Shown: positions 27,131 through 41,000 of the stretch, piece by piece
How the letters are laid out: every line of letters begins with the position of its first letter
Numbering within the stretch: the first letter of the stretch is position 1
Assembly (NCBI GenBank): GCA_023053545.1
Contig: JAKZAN010000056.1
Coordinates: forward strand, 62,001-126,000
Direction: 5' to 3'
Length of the DNA: 64,000 bases
DNA from: Lepidurus packardi
Taxonomy: Eukaryota > Arthropoda > Branchiopoda > Notostraca > Triopsidae
Notes under the pieces: model-generated
Told to the model about the DNA's origin: nothing
Databases searched by the model: none
Seen by the model: only the letters and a program-made list of their open reading frames with translations
Translations under genes and position numbers: made by a program

Positions 27131-30100
27131 GATTGAATTCCTTTCTTAATGAATTAATTCCTTACGGACTGAATTAATTTCATACGGACTGAATTAATTC
27201 ATTACGGACTTAATTAATCGATTTCGGACTGAATTAATTCCTTACGTACTGAACTTATTCCTTACGGACTGAATTAATTCCTTACGGACTGAATTTATTC
27301 CTTACGGACTGAATTAATTCCTTACGGACTGAATTAATACCTTACGGACTGAATTAAATCCTTACCGACTGAATTAATTCCTTACGGACTGAATTAATTC
27401 CTTACGGACTGAAATAATTCCTTACTGACTGAAATAATTCCTTACTGACTGAATTAATTCCTTACGGACTGAACTAATTCCTTACGGACTGAATTAATTC
27501 CTTACGGACTTAATTAATTCCTTACGGACTTAATTAATTCCTTACGGACTTAATTAATTCCTTACGGACTGAATTAATTCCTTACGGACTGAATTAATTC
27601 CTTACGGACGGAATTAATTCTTTACGGACTTAATTAATTCCTTACGGACTTTATGAATTCCTTACGTACTTAATTAATTCTTTACGGTCTGAATTAATTC
27701 CTTACGGACTGATTTAATTCATTATGGACTTAACTAATTCCGTAAGGAATGAATGAATTAATTACGGACTGAGTTAATTCCTTACGGACTGAAATAATTC
27801 CTTACTGACTGAAATAATTCCTTACTGACTGAATTAATTCCTTACGGACTGAATTAATTCCTTACGGACTGAATTAATTCCTTACGGACTTAATTATTTC
27901 CTTACGGACTAAATTAATTCCTTACGGACTGAATTAATTCTTTTGGATTGATTGAATTCCATTCTTACTGAATTATTTCCTTACGGACTGAATCAATTCC
28001 TTACGGACCGAATTAATTCCTTACGTACTGAAGTTATTCCTTACGGATTGTATTAATTCCTTACGGACTGAATTAATTCCTTACGGACTGAATTAATACC
28101 TTACGGACTGAATTAAATCCTTTCGGACTGAATTAATTCCTTACGGACTGAATTAATTCTTTAGGATTGATTGAATTCCATTCTTACTGAATTAATTCCT
28201 TACGGACTCATTATTTCCTTACGGACTGAATTAATTCTTTAGGATTTTTGAATTCCATTCTTACTGAAAAAATTCCTTACGGACTGAATTAATTCCTTAC
28301 GGACTGAATCAATTCCTTACGGACTGAATTAATTCATTACGGACTGAATTAATTCCTTACGGACTGAATTAATTCATTTCGGACGGAATCAATTCTTTAC
28401 GGACTTAATTCATTCCTTACGGACTTAATTAATTCCTTACGGACTGAATTAATTCATTATGGACTTAACTAATTCCGTAAGGAATGAATGAATTAATTAC
28501 GGACTGAAATAATTCCTTACGGACTGAATTAATTCCTTACGGACGGAATCAATTCCTTACGGACTGAATTAATTCCTTACGGACTGAATTAATTCCTTAC
28601 GTACTTAATTAATTCCTTACGGTATAAATTAATTCCGAACGGATTTTATTAATTCCTTACGGACTGAATTAATTCATTACGGACTTAATTAATCCATTAC
28701 GGACTGAATTATTTCCTTACGTACTGAAGTTATTCCTCACGGACTGAATTAATTCCTTACGGACTGAATGAATTCATTACGGACTGAATACCTTACTACC
28801 TTAATACCTTACGGACTGAATTAAATCCTTACGGACTTAATTAATTCCTTACGGACTTAATTAATTCCTTACGGACTATATTAATTCCTTACGGACTGAA
28901 TTAATTCCTTACGGACTGAATTAATTCCTTACGGACTTAATTAATTCCTTACGGACTTAATTAATTCCTTACGGACTGAATTAATTCTTTTGGATTGATT
29001 GAATTCCATTCTTACTGAATTATTTCCTTACGGACTGAATCAATTCCTTACGGACTGAATTAATTCCTTACGTACTGAAGTTATTCCTTACGGATTGTAT
29101 TAATTCCTTACGGACTGAATTAATTCCTTACGGACTGAATTAATACCTTACGGACTGAATTAAATCCTTACGGACTGAATTAATTCCTTACGGACTGAAT
29201 TAATTCTTTAGCATTGATTGAATTCCATTCTTACTGAATTAATTCCTTACGGACTGATTATTTCCTTACGGACTGAATTAATTCTTTAGGATTGATTGAA
29301 TTCCATTCTTACTGAAAAAATTCTTTACGGACTGAATTAATTCCTTACGGACTGAATCAATTAATTACGGAATGAATTAATTCATTACGGACTGAATTAA
29401 TTCCTTACGGACTGAATTAATTCCTTACGGACTGAATTTATTCATTACGGACGGAATTAATTCTTTACGGACTTAATTCATTCCTTACGGACTTAATTAA
29501 TTCTTTAATTCTTTACGGTCTGAATTAATTCCTTACGGACTGAATTAATTCATTATGGATTTAACTAATTCCGTAAGGAATGAATGAATTAATTACGGAC
29601 TGAAATAATTCCTTACGGACTGAATTAATTCCTTACGGACGGAATCAATTCCTTACGGACTGAATTAATTCCTTACGGACTGAAGTAATTCCTTACGGAC
29701 TGAATTAATTCCTTACGGTATAAATTAATTCCGAACGGATTTTATTAATTCCTTACGGACTGAATTAATTCATTACGGACTTAATTAATCGATTACGGAC
29801 TGAATTATTTCCTTACGTACTGAAGTTATTCCTCACGGACTGAATTAATTCCTTACGGACTGAATGAATTCATTACGGACTGAATACCTTACTACCTTAA
29901 TACCTTACGGACTGAAATAAATCCTTACGGACTGAAATAAATCCTTACGGACTTAATTAATTCCTTACGGATTTAATTAATTCCTTACGGACTTAATTAA
30001 TTCCTTACGGACTTAATTAATTCCTTACGGACTAAATTAATTCCCTACGGACTGAATTAATTCATTACGGACTGAATTAATTCCTTACGGACTGAATTAA

Positions 30101-30424
30101 TTCCTTACGGACCTAATTAATTCCTTACGGACGGAATTAATTCTTTACGGACCTAATTAATTCCTTACGTACTTAATTAATTCTTTACGGTCTGAATTAA
30201 TTCCGTACGGATTTAGTTAATTCCTTACGGAATTAATTAATTCCTTACGTACTTAATTAAATCTTTACGGTCTGAATTAATTCCGTACGGACTGAATTAA
30301 TTCCTTACGGACTGAATCAATTCCGTACGGACTGACTTAATTCCTTACGGACTGAATTATTTCCTTACGGACTGAATTAATTCTTTAGGATTGATTGAAT
30401 TCCATTCTTACTGAAATAATTCCT
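27131..30424 (+). repeat. Satellite with about 1.1 kb higher-order units
   Basis: CCTTACTACC occurs at 28791 and 29887 (1,096 bp), and again at 31017 (1,130 bp). The variant with the inverted 8-bp core and preceding ATTATGGA occurs near 27721, 28457 and 29552. Units are less uniform than in the blocks to the left. Confidence 0.7.
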
Positions 30425-33400
30425 TACGGACTGAATTAATTCCTTACGGACTGAATTAATTCCTTACGGACTGAATTAATTCATTACGGAGGGAATTAAT
30501 TCTTTACGGACTTAATTCATTCCTTACGGACTTAATTAATTCTTTACGGTCTGAATTAATTCGTTACGGACTGAATTAATTCATTATGGACGGAATCAAT
30601 TCCTTACGGACTGAATTAATTCCTTACGGACTGAATTAATTCCTTACGGACTAAATTATTTCCTTACGGACTGAATTAATTCTTTAGGATTGATTGAATT
30701 CCATTCTTAATGAATTAATTCCTTACGGACTGAACTATTTCCTTTCGGACTGAATTAATTCCTTACATACTGAATCAATTCCTTACGGACTGAATTAATT
30801 CCTTACGGACTGAATTAATTTCTTACGGACTGAATTAATTCCTTACGTACTTAATTAATTCCTTACGGTATAAATTAATTCCGAACGGGTTTTATTAATT
30901 CCTTAAGGACTGAATTAATTCGTTACGGACTTAATTAATCCATTACGGACTTAATTATTTCTTTACGTACTGAAGTTATTCCTCACGGACTGAATTAATT
31001 CCTTACGGACTGAATACCTTACTACCTTAATACCTTACGAACTGAATTAAATCCTTACGGACTTAATTAATTCCTTACGGACTTAATTAATTCCTTACGG
31101 ACTTAATTAATTCCTTACGGACTAAATTAATTCCCTACGGACTGAATTAATTCATTACGGACTGAATTAATTCCTTACGGACTGAATTAATTCCTTACGG
31201 ACTGAATTAATTCTTAAGGATTGATTGAATTCCATTCTTACTGAATTAATTCCTTACGGACTGAATTATTTCCTTACGGACTGAATTAATTCTTTCGGAT
31301 GGATTGAATTCCATTCTTACTGAAATAATTCCTTACGGACTGAATTAATTCATTACGGACTGAATTAATTCCTTACGGACCTAATTAATTCCTTACGGAC
31401 GGAATTAATTCTTTACGGACCTAATTAATTCCTTACGTACTTAATTAATTCTTTACGGTCTGAATTAATTCCGTACGGATTTAGTTAATTCCTTACGGAA
31501 TTAATTAATTCCTTACGTACTTAATTAAATCTTTACGGTCTGAATTAATTCCGTACGGATTTAAGTAATTCCTTACGGACTGAAATAATTCCTTACGGAC
31601 TGAATTAATTCCTTACGGACTGAATCAATTCCTTACGGACTGAATTAATTCCTTACGGACTGAATTATTTCCTTACGGACTGAATTAATTCTTTAGGATT
31701 GATTGAATTCCCTTATTACTTATTTAATTCCTTACGGACTGAACTATTTCCTTACGGACTGAATTAATTCTTTAGGATTGATTGAATTCCATTCTTACTG
31801 AAATAATTCCTTACGGACTGAATTAATTCCTTACGGACTGAATTAATTCCTTACGGACTGAATTAATTCATTACGGAGGGAATTAATTCTTTACGGACTT
31901 AATTCATTCCTTACGGACTTAATTAATTCTTTACGGTCTGAATTAATTCGTTACGGACTGAATTAATTCATTATGGACTTAACTAATTCCGTAAGGAATG
32001 AATGAATTAATTACGGACTGAAATAACTCCTTACGGACTGAATTAATTCCTTACGGACGGAATCAATTCCTTACGGACTGAATTAATTCCTTACGGACTG
32101 AATTAATTCCTTACGGACTAAATTATTTCCTTACGGACTGAATTAATTCTTTAGGATTGATTGAATTCCATTCTTACTGAATTAATTCCTTACGGACTGA
32201 ACTATTTCCTTTCGGACTGAATTAATTTCTTACGGACTGAATTAATTCCTTACGGACTGAATTAATTCCTTACGGTATAAATTAATTCCGAACGGATTTT
32301 ATTAATTCCTTAAGGACTGAATTAATTCATTACGGACTTAATTAATCCATTACGGACTTAATTATTTCCTTACGGACTAAATTAATTCCCTACGGACTGA
32401 ATTAATTCATTACGGACTGAATTAATTCCTTACGGACTGAATTAATTCCTTACGGACTGAATTAATTCCTTACGGACTGAATTAATTCATTACGGAGGGA
32501 ATTAATTCTTTACGGACTTAATTCATTCCTTACGGACTTAATTAGTTCTTTACGGTCTGAATTAATTCGTTACGGACTGAATTAATTCATTATGGACGGA
32601 ATCAATTCCTTACGGACTGAATTAATTCCTTACGGACTGAATTAATTCCTTACGGACTAAATTATTTCCTTACGGACTGAATTAATTCTTTAGGATTGAT
32701 TGAATTCCATTCTTACTGAATTAATTCCTTACGGACTGAACTATTTCCTTTCGGACTGAATTAATTCCTTACATACTGAATCAATTCCTTACGGACTGAA
32801 TTAATTCCTTACGGACTGAATTAATTTCTTACGGACTGAATTAATTCCTTACGTACTTAATTAATTCCTTACGGTATAAATTAATTCCGAACGGGTTTTA
32901 TTAATTCCTTAAGGACTGAATTAATTCGTTACGGACTTAATTAATCCATTACGGACTTAATTATTTCTTTACGTACTGAAGTTATTCCTCACGGACTGAA
33001 TTAATTCCTTACGGACTGAATACCTTACTACCTTAATACCTTACGAACTGAATTAAATCCTTACGGACTTAATTAATTCCTTACGGACTTAATTAATTCC
33101 TTACGGACTTAATTAATTCCTTACGGACTAAATTAATTCCCTACGGACTGAATTAATTCATTACGGACTGAATTAATTCCTTACGGACTGAATTAATTCC
33201 TTACGGACTGAATTAATTCTTAAGGATTGATTGAATTCCATTCTTACTGAATTAATTCCTTACGGGCTGAATTATTTCCTTACGGACTGAATTAATTCTT
33301 TCGGATGGATTGAATTCCATTCTTACTGAAATAATTCCTTACGGACTGAATTAATTCATTACGGACTGAATTAATTCCTTACGGACCTAATTAATTCCTT

Positions 33401-34125
33401 ACGGACGGAATTAATTCTTTACGGACCTAATTAATTCCTTACGTACTTAATTAATTCTTTACGGTCTGAATTAATTCCGTACGGATTTAGTTAATTCCTT
33501 ACGGAATTAATTAATTCCTTACGTACTTAATTAAATCTTTACGGTCTGAATTAATTCCGTACGGATTTAAGTAATTCCTTACGGACTGAAATAATTCCTT
33601 ACGGACTGAATTAATTCCTTACGGACTGAATCAATTCCTTACGGACTGAATTAATTCCTTACGGACTGAATTATTTCCTTACGGACTGAATTAATTCTTT
33701 AGGATTGATTGAATTCCCTTATTACTTATTTAATTCCTTACGGACTGAACTATTTCCTTACGGACTGAATTAATTCTTTAGGATTGATTGAATTCCATTC
33801 TTACTGAAATAATTCCTTACGGACTGAATTAATTCCTTACGGACTGAATTAATTCCTTACGGACTGAATTAATTCATTACGGAGGGAATTAATTCTTTAC
33901 GGACTTAATTCATTCCTTACGGACTTAATTAATTCTTTACGGTCTGAATTAATTCGTTACGGACTGAATTAATTCATTATGGACTTAACTAATTCCGTAA
34001 GGAATGAATGAATTAATTACGGACTGAAATAACTCCTTACGGACTGAATTAATTCCTTACGGACGGAATCAATTCCTTACGGACTGAATTAATTCCTTAC
34101 GGACTGAATTAATTCCTTACGGACT
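30425..34125 (+). repeat. Higher-order repeat: 2,006-bp unit, second copy incomplete
   Basis: Markers keep a 2,006-bp spacing: TCATTATGGACGG (30581/32587), CCTTACTACC (31017/33023), TTCTTAAGGATTG (31211/33217), CCTTATTACT (31711/33717). Homology runs from about 30425 and 32431 and ends near 32115 and 34120. Parts of the same unit continue to the right of the BEL insertion (CCTTATTACT at 41806, CCTTACTACC at 42539). Confidence 0.8.
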
Positions 34126-34669
34126 AAATTATTTCCTTTCGGACTGAATTAATTTCTTACGGACTGAATTAATTCCTTTCGGACTGAATTAATTTCTTAC
34201 GGACTGAATTAATTCCTTACGGACTGAATTAATTCTTTAGGATTGATTGAATTCCATTCTTACTGAATTAATTCCTTACGGACTGAACTATTTCCTTTCG
34301 GACTGAATTAATTTCTTACGGACTGAATTAATTCCTTACGGACTGAATTAATTCCTTACGGTATAAATTAATTCCGAACGGATTTTATTAATTCCTTAAG
34401 GACTGAATTAATTCATTACGGACTTAATTAATCCATTACGGACTTAATTATTTCCTTACGTACTGAAGTTATTCCTCACGGACTGAATTAATTCCTTACG
34501 GACTGAATACCTTACTACCTTAATACCTTACGAACTGAATTAAATCCTTACGGACTTAATTAATTCTTACGGACTTAATTAATTCCTTACGGACTTAATT
34601 AATTCCTTACGGACTTAATTAATTCCTTACGGACTAAATTAATTCCCTACGGACTGAATTAATTCATTA

Positions 34670-34674
34670 CGGAC
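34670..34674 (+). repeat. Target-site duplication of the BEL/Pao element, left copy
   Basis: CGGAC directly before the LTR; the same five bases follow the other LTR at 41473-41477. CGGAC is part of every consensus monomer (TTACGGACTG). Five base pairs fits BEL/Pao integrases. Confidence 0.9.
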
Positions 34675-34723
34675 TGTACGCAACACTAAAGAGACTGTCA
34701 CGATGTTCGCACATATAGTTCAA

Positions 34724-34729
34724 TTTATT
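34724..34729 (-). terminator. AATAAA polyadenylation signal in the 3' LTR
   Basis: TTTATT on the plus strand gives AATAAA in element orientation, about 50 nt before the LTR end. This position suits the end of an R region. The 5' LTR has the same motif at 41194-41199. Confidence 0.55.
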
Positions 34730-34979
34730 GTGGAATCACTATTACAAGCAACTTGATAAAACGAGGTAAAAACAATTCGGATAAAAGACCGGCACGTCCG
34801 TTTGTCAGTGCAGCTGTATATCGTCTCCCATATCCTTGAGGGTCAACTCAGGTTCAGCGTCAGTCAAACGTTAAAGGTTATCGATCGGTAAAAGGATAAA
34901 AATTCTACTGTCGCGAACCTTGGGCATGAATCCGCCAAGGTCGCCTAGTCGGAGTCATTTCGAGTCTCACGTTCGTACC

Positions 34980-35000
34980 TTCTGGACTCACTGTCCAGAA
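34980..35000 (-). other. Hairpin at the U3 end of the 3' LTR
   Basis: The arms TTCTGGAC and GTCCAGAA are perfectly complementary (8 bp) around a 5-nt loop AGTGA (element orientation). The loop contains the TGA stop of gag-pol. The same hairpin is present at 41450-41470 in the 5' LTR. A role in RNA structure or integrase recognition is possible but not shown. Confidence 0.7.
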
Positions 35001-38000
35001 CATCGCCGGCCCTGTTTCCGGTCGGAAACATCTAATCCTCCAGTTGGGTTTTCATCTGAGGCCTCTTCCAGTAGACATAGCTTCGCGACCGGTCGGATGA
35101 ATACGCCGCTCGTAGTTTTAACTCGCGCCACTCTAACAACACCGTCGGACCCGGGAAAGGGTTCTAAGACTCGGCCAAGCGGCCAATGACCGCGAGGGGT
35201 TGTCGGGTCTACAATCAAGACGACATCACCGGTCTTTAAATTTCGGCGGTCCTGTAACCACTTACGGCGCTCTATGAGTGTTGGGACATACTCTCGAAGC
35301 CATCTTCGCCAGAAGAGTTCGGTGATCGCTTGCGAGCATCTCCACCGTTTTCGCGAATCCATTTCGCTCTCTTCGAAAATGTCTACCGGAGTGTTAGGGT
35401 TCGCCCTCCCGAGCAGGAAATGATTTGGTGTAAGGGGTTGTAAGTCGGACGGATCCAGGCTAACGTGGGTTAGTGGCCGTCCATTAATCAAGGACTCTAC
35501 TTCTGCCATCACAGTAAGAAGAACCTCGTCGGTAACCGTGCGGTTCTTCAACGTAGCCCGCAACGCTGTCTTCGCCGAACCCACCAACCGCTCCCACGCT
35601 CCTCCGAAATGGGGCGCGGCTGGCGGAGAAAAACGCCATTTTATTCCACGTCGAACGGCTTCTTCGCCTACACGCACGTGATCCATACGACCGAGACAAT
35701 CCCGTAGCTCTTTCTCGGCTGCAACTAAGTTCGTCCCGTTATCACTAAAACATGTTGCAGGGCAGCCTCGTTTGCTAATAAAACGTCTGAGAGCCATGAT
35801 AAACGAATCCGTATCCAATGTGTGGGCTATTTCGATGTGTACCGCTCTTGTAACCAAGCAAGTAAACAAACACCCATAACGTTTGTGGCTCCTACGATGA
35901 ATGACTACGTACAACGGGCCAAAAAAGTCTACTCCGGTGTTATGGAACGGGGGTTTAAAGGCTTCCAAACGTTCGCGCGGAAGTGCTGCCATAATCGGGG
36001 TCTGGGGTTGCACCCTCAACCTACGGCAGACGGGACAACTCCGAATAAACTTCCGTACTGTGGATCTGCCTCGTAGGATCCAGTAGTTCTGCTGAATCTC
36101 CGCTAAAGTACGCTCGATGGAGGCATGGAGGGTCCGTTCATGGGCGTCGCTGATTACATGTCTGGTAAATGGATCTTGAGGGCACAAAATAATCGGGTTT
36201 CTCACGTTCGGGTCGAGTTCGGCGTGACGTATACGTCCATCGGCTCGGATAACCCCATCTTTGTCGAGGTAGGGCTTAAGTTTAAGCAGTCGCGAGGTAG
36301 ATTTCGTCGGTTTCCCCGCTTCCAACGCTTCGATTTCTTCCTTGAAGGCGTTCGACTGGGCTGCTTTCAAACAAGCATGGGAAGCTTTCTTTACCTCGTC
36401 TACTTGTAATGGTCCGATCGTACGCGATCCCTTTTCAGTACGGCAGTTACGGCCGAAACGAAGTACGCAAGCGATCACCCTTTTAAGTCTGCCAAGATTC
36501 TTACAACGCGCGAAAAGGTCGTGTACGGGTTTGGCCACTTGAGTCAATAATCCCACCCATTTCGAAGGCAGGATCTCAGGATCATCGGGTTCAGGTTCGT
36601 TTCCATTATCAGTCATTGGCCAACGATCCGGTGGTAATATCAAGAACTCGGGACCATGGAACCACTCCCGACAATTAACCAAATCGGTAGTAGCTACCCC
36701 CCTACTGCACATGTCTGCGGGGTTGGTTTCACCCGGAACGTGTCTCCATTGGCGCCAGTTGGTCGACTCTAAGACCTCGCCGACCCGGTTGGCCACGAAG
36801 GTCGTGAATCGGCAAGTCTTAGAGTTTATCCACTTAAGTACGGTCGTTGACTCCGTCCACAGAAAAACCTGTTCCGGTTTGGCTCTCAGTTCGTTGATTA
36901 CCGTTAAGGTAAGCCTGGCGGCTATCACGGCACCGAGGAGCTCAAGCCTTGGGATCGTAAGTTGTTTAACTGGGGCTACGCGAGTCTTTGCAGCGACGAG
37001 GGAAACCGAGACCGGGCTAGAGGGGTAGTCAAATCGTAGATAGATGACCGCACCGTAACCGGCTTCGGAGGCGTCGCAGAAAGTATGGATTTGAAAGGAG
37101 GACGGGTAGGCCTGAACGGTTCGTAGGCATCGAGGAATCGTTAGCGTTTCCAGGGCTGTAAGCTCGGACGCCCAGGTATTCCATGCTCCTTGAAGCCGCT
37201 CCGGTAGTTCATCGTCCCAATCCAGACGCTGACGCCAAATTTCTTGCAAAAGGACCTTAGCAACTAAGATTACCGGTGCTATAAATCCTAGAGGGTCGAA
37301 GATACTAGCGACCGCCCGAAGGACTCCTCTTTTAGTGGAAACGGACTTAGCGACGACCACTCGAAATAAGAACGCGTCCCTTTCTGCGTTCCACAAAACG
37401 CCCAAAGTACGTTCGACAGGGAGGTCGTCTAGGTCAATATTGAGGCTCGGAATTAGTCGTTCACCTGCCGGTAAAGCCGCCATGACTTCACGAGATCCTG
37501 AAAGCCATTTCGTCAATCGGAAACCCCCTCGGGCCAACAGGCTAGTCAAGGCGCCACAGGTTTCCGTGGCCTCCTTTTCGGTATCCAGCGAATCCAAGAA
37601 ATTGTCCACGTAGAACTGGGTTTTAACCTTGTTCACTAAATCCGGTCGATCGCACCCGAAGTCTTCAGCCGTCCGCTGGAGGGCATACATACAAACAGAC
37701 GGCGACGAAACCGCGCCGAAAATCTGTACGGTCATTCTATAGGTATGGGGGGCTGACTGGGATCCAGGGCGTCTCCACAGAAATCTAAGAGCATCTTGGT
37801 CTTCCGGTTTCACGCGCACCTGATGAAACATCTTTTCCACGTCTGAGGAGACAGCGACTGGACGTTCTCGAAAACGGATCAGGAGGCCAACGAGATTGAC
37901 CATCAAGTCGGGACCTTGAAGCAGGTTGGAATTGAGCGATGATCCACCGAAGACGCTAGAAGCGTCAAAGACTACTCTGACCTTCCCAGGTTTATTCGGG

Positions 38001-41000
38001 TTAATCACGCCATGGTGGGGTAAATACCAAATTCGGCCTGGAGATCCTCGGAGCTCTTCGAGACTAAGCTTCCTGGCGTGCCCCAAGGATATATACTCCT
38101 CGATAACCGCGTTGTATTTCCCAGCGTAATCAGGATCGCGACGAAATCTGCGTTCGACGGTAAAAAGTCGCTTAAGGGCGGAGCTTCGGTTGTCAGGTAG
38201 CATGATTGACGAGAACTTCCACGGGAGCCCGATCTCATACCGTTCTCCGTCATGACGAGTGGAAGTTTCGAACGTTTGCATCGCTTGACGATCCGCTTCA
38301 CTCACCGGATTCTTCGAGGCAACCATTCCCAACGATTCTACGGTCCAGAATCGCTCGAGGGTTTCGTTAAGCTCCTCAAGTTCCTTAAGGGGTCGTGTGC
38401 TGACGAGGTGACACCGGGGGTACGATGCAATTTGCTTCGTCGAAAGTCCACCTACTGCGCACCAGCCAAAAGGCATCCTGAAAGCTACAGGGGCTGCGTC
38501 GTCGTACTCAGACTCGCGGTAGTCCAGCTGTCTGTGTATTTTCGGTACATCCATTCCGATCAGGACGGTCACATCGTTGGAGTCCACGAGTGGGAGATCT
38601 AAATCCGCCAAGTGTTCCCATTCCTTCTTCAAATTCGGCCAGTCTACAACTCTTCTTGAAACGCATATCTTCGGTACCGCAAGTGCCTCGGAGACGTTGA
38701 ATGAAACGGTTTCCTCACGAGATTTGATCTTGAAACCCACCTGCATGGTTTTGGAGATTGGGTCATTCCCATGGTACGTACCAATTCGCATGCGTAGGCT
38801 CCTTCCCTTCAAACCAAGTTTAGATGCCGCGTCTTGACGGATAAGGGAGGTCTCACTTCCACCATCCAGCAAGGCAAAGGTATCGATGAACGTATCCTCC
38901 GAGTAGAGTCGGACAGGTACGACCAACAGAAGAATTTGTCTTGTCGACCCGTCAGCAGAGACAGCGTTGACGTACGGACCTTCTTCGGATTCGCGACTTT
39001 GACCGTTTGGTTCTCGACTGCGTCTTGCGCTATTGTTACCAAGCTTGGCCTTCCGATCAAAGGCGCGTGGGGCGTCGTGTAGTAAGCGATGATGAAGACG
39101 TTTACATCCTTCAAGGCCGCATTCTGCATCTCTTTGGCATTGTCGACTAACGTGTCCTTTGCAGAGGCATCTGAAGCAGTAGCCATTGTTCTTGACCAGA
39201 TCGATTTTATCGGGTGGGGAAAGGGATGCAAATTTGTCGCAGTTGGACAACGGATGCGTTCGTCCACATGCGGGACATTTCGTGCTCCCACTGGGTTCTT
39301 CGGTGTCCACGTGCGTTGCAAAGACAGTTGGTGTATAGGAATTCGGTTTCCCCTTATTAGACTTAGGGTACTTCTTCGCTGTGGTCGTAGATTCGGAGTT
39401 TGGACCTTTAGCAGTACCAAGGGGTCGTACCTTTCCTTCAGCCCTCACAAGGTTCTTGAGCCAGCCATCGAAATCGGACAATGTCGGGAGCTGCGGCTCC
39501 ATATTTAGTACATGGCGCCCCCACTTGCTTCGAAGTCCGCTGGGGAGTTTGTCTATCAGTTGCTCGAGCGTAGCTGCTGAGGACAACTCATGCCCATAAC
39601 CACAGTGAATAAGGGTAGTTACAAACCCATGGAGTTTACGCGAGAAGTCTCGTAGGGACTCATATTGCTGATTCTTTAGGGCTGGCATTTCAAGTAAACT
39701 CTTGATATAGCACCTCGCGATCAGTTGCGGATCCCCATACATCTCTTGCAGCTCTTTGAGGGCTTCTTCGTACAATCCCGGACTGAGGAGAGTTTGCGCA
39801 ATGCTTTCACGGATGTCGGGACTCAACATTTCCCTTAGCATTGCAATTCGTTGCGCGTCGCAATGTAGGGTATCGTGGACTAGGCTCTTGAATGTGGCTA
39901 TAAAAAGGGGCCAATCTTGCGGATTACCATCGAACGGCTTAAGTTCTACCTTCGGCATTACCCCAGAGAACCATGGCGAACACGCGGTCGTCGAGGGAAA
40001 AAACGTACTTGGATTGACCTGTTGGTTCAGTTGGCTTATCCAGGCATCTGGCGGTGTACCTTGAGGCGCTTGGACAGCCGGCCCGTTTAAAGGCCACGTG
40101 GAGCATTGGGGAGGAGCAGGAGTATTTATAAAACTACTTACAGTTGATCGCTTATTCATAGACAGCTGGTCCATGGCTGTAGAGCGAATAGCAGTACTCA
40201 CCGGGTTTGAAAACCGGACGTCTGCAACGAGCGAGTCAGCTCCACGACCTTGAAGTATCCCAGCTGCCGGAGGGGGAAATCTGATGTCAGGAACTGAGCG
40301 CTGCTGCGATGTTAAAGGGGGAAGTGCGTTTCGCGGGGAATAGCCCCTGTCGTGGTGGATTCGTGGACTGGCGGTCGTTAACTCCCTTGTAATCGCGAGC
40401 GAAGATATCAATTCCTCGTCGACTTCGCGGGCCGCATTTTCTTCTTCATCCACCTCCCGACGTAACTGGACCACCTGCAAGGCTTCTCGTTCCAGCTGAT
40501 TCGAAAGATCTCGCCGCCTTTGCTGCTGCTGTATCCTCAATCGCCTTTCTTCGGTTTCCGCTTCTAAAGCCTTCAGAGCCCGTATGTCTTCGACGTGTTC
40601 TTCTACTTCTCGCTGAGATTGATGTAAACGGAGTTCCGTGTCGCGCCTTTGCCTCTCGGCTTCTTGGAGACTGCTGCGTCGCGCGGACGTCACTGTGCTT
40701 CTAGAGTACGTCGACGAGGCATCATTGGCACGAGATTTTACATAATCATCGATTCGAACGTAGGCATTGTTAGTGTCTTCATCCAACTGGCGAATCCAAG
40801 CTTCACTTTTCGCAACTGTCGCTTGTCCGCTTAACTGTGCGACGTAATCCGAATGCGCTTGCATACACTCTTCATACACTTCAGTTAAATTAGCACGGTG
40901 TGCACGTAGCTCAGTCCTACTGCCTCTATCGATTATATGGTTTTCGATTCGATGGATTATTCTTGTTAGCTTGCTTCGGGCGTTTTTTCGAACTTTGAGC

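Larger units (their letters stand above)
3860..34674 (+). repeat. 20-bp satellite array, left block
   Basis: About 30.8 kb of tandem repeats of TTAATTCCTTACGGACTGAA, all in one orientation. The consensus is about 35% GC, has one CpG (in TTACGGAC), and creates the palindrome GAATTAATTC across every monomer junction. Most monomers differ from consensus at zero to three positions. Recurrent variants include CTTAATTAA instead of CTGAATTAA, GAATCAATTCC, GAATTATTTCC, ACCTTACGG, CCTTACGTACTG, GAAGTTATTCC, and TTCATACGG. Because 20 is not a multiple of 3 and the monomer contains TAA, all frames close quickly and no coding ORF exists here. No gene or RNA gene was seen in the block. Confidence 0.99.
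34675..35002 (-). repeat. 3' LTR of the BEL/Pao element
   Basis: 328 bp, identical by eye to 41145-41472. In element orientation it starts TGTTCTGG and ends GCGTACA. It contains AATAAA (34729-34724, minus strand) as a likely poly(A) signal. The gag-pol stop codon lies 13-15 nt inside it. No convincing TATAAA box was seen. The sequence just upstream (35003-35030) is only weakly purine-rich, so a canonical polypurine tract is not evident. Confidence 0.96.

Noticed and set aside
3860..34674. CRISPR-like regular short repeats
   Set aside because: Repeats are directly tandem with no unique spacers, in animal DNA, and monomers themselves vary in higher-order patterns.
3860..34674. Telomeric repeat array
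   Set aside because: The 20-bp unit does not resemble TTAGG or TTAGGG repeats, and the array is interrupted by retroelements with no terminal signature.
35003..35030. Canonical polypurine tract before the 3' LTR
   Set aside because: In element orientation the sequence (GGAAACAGGGCCGGCGA) has several pyrimidines, so I did not annotate it as a tract.
38809..39420. 203-codon minus-strand ORF and many shorter ORFs inside the BEL element
   Set aside because: They overlap the intact gag-pol frame, have no domain motif and are low-complexity shadows of it.
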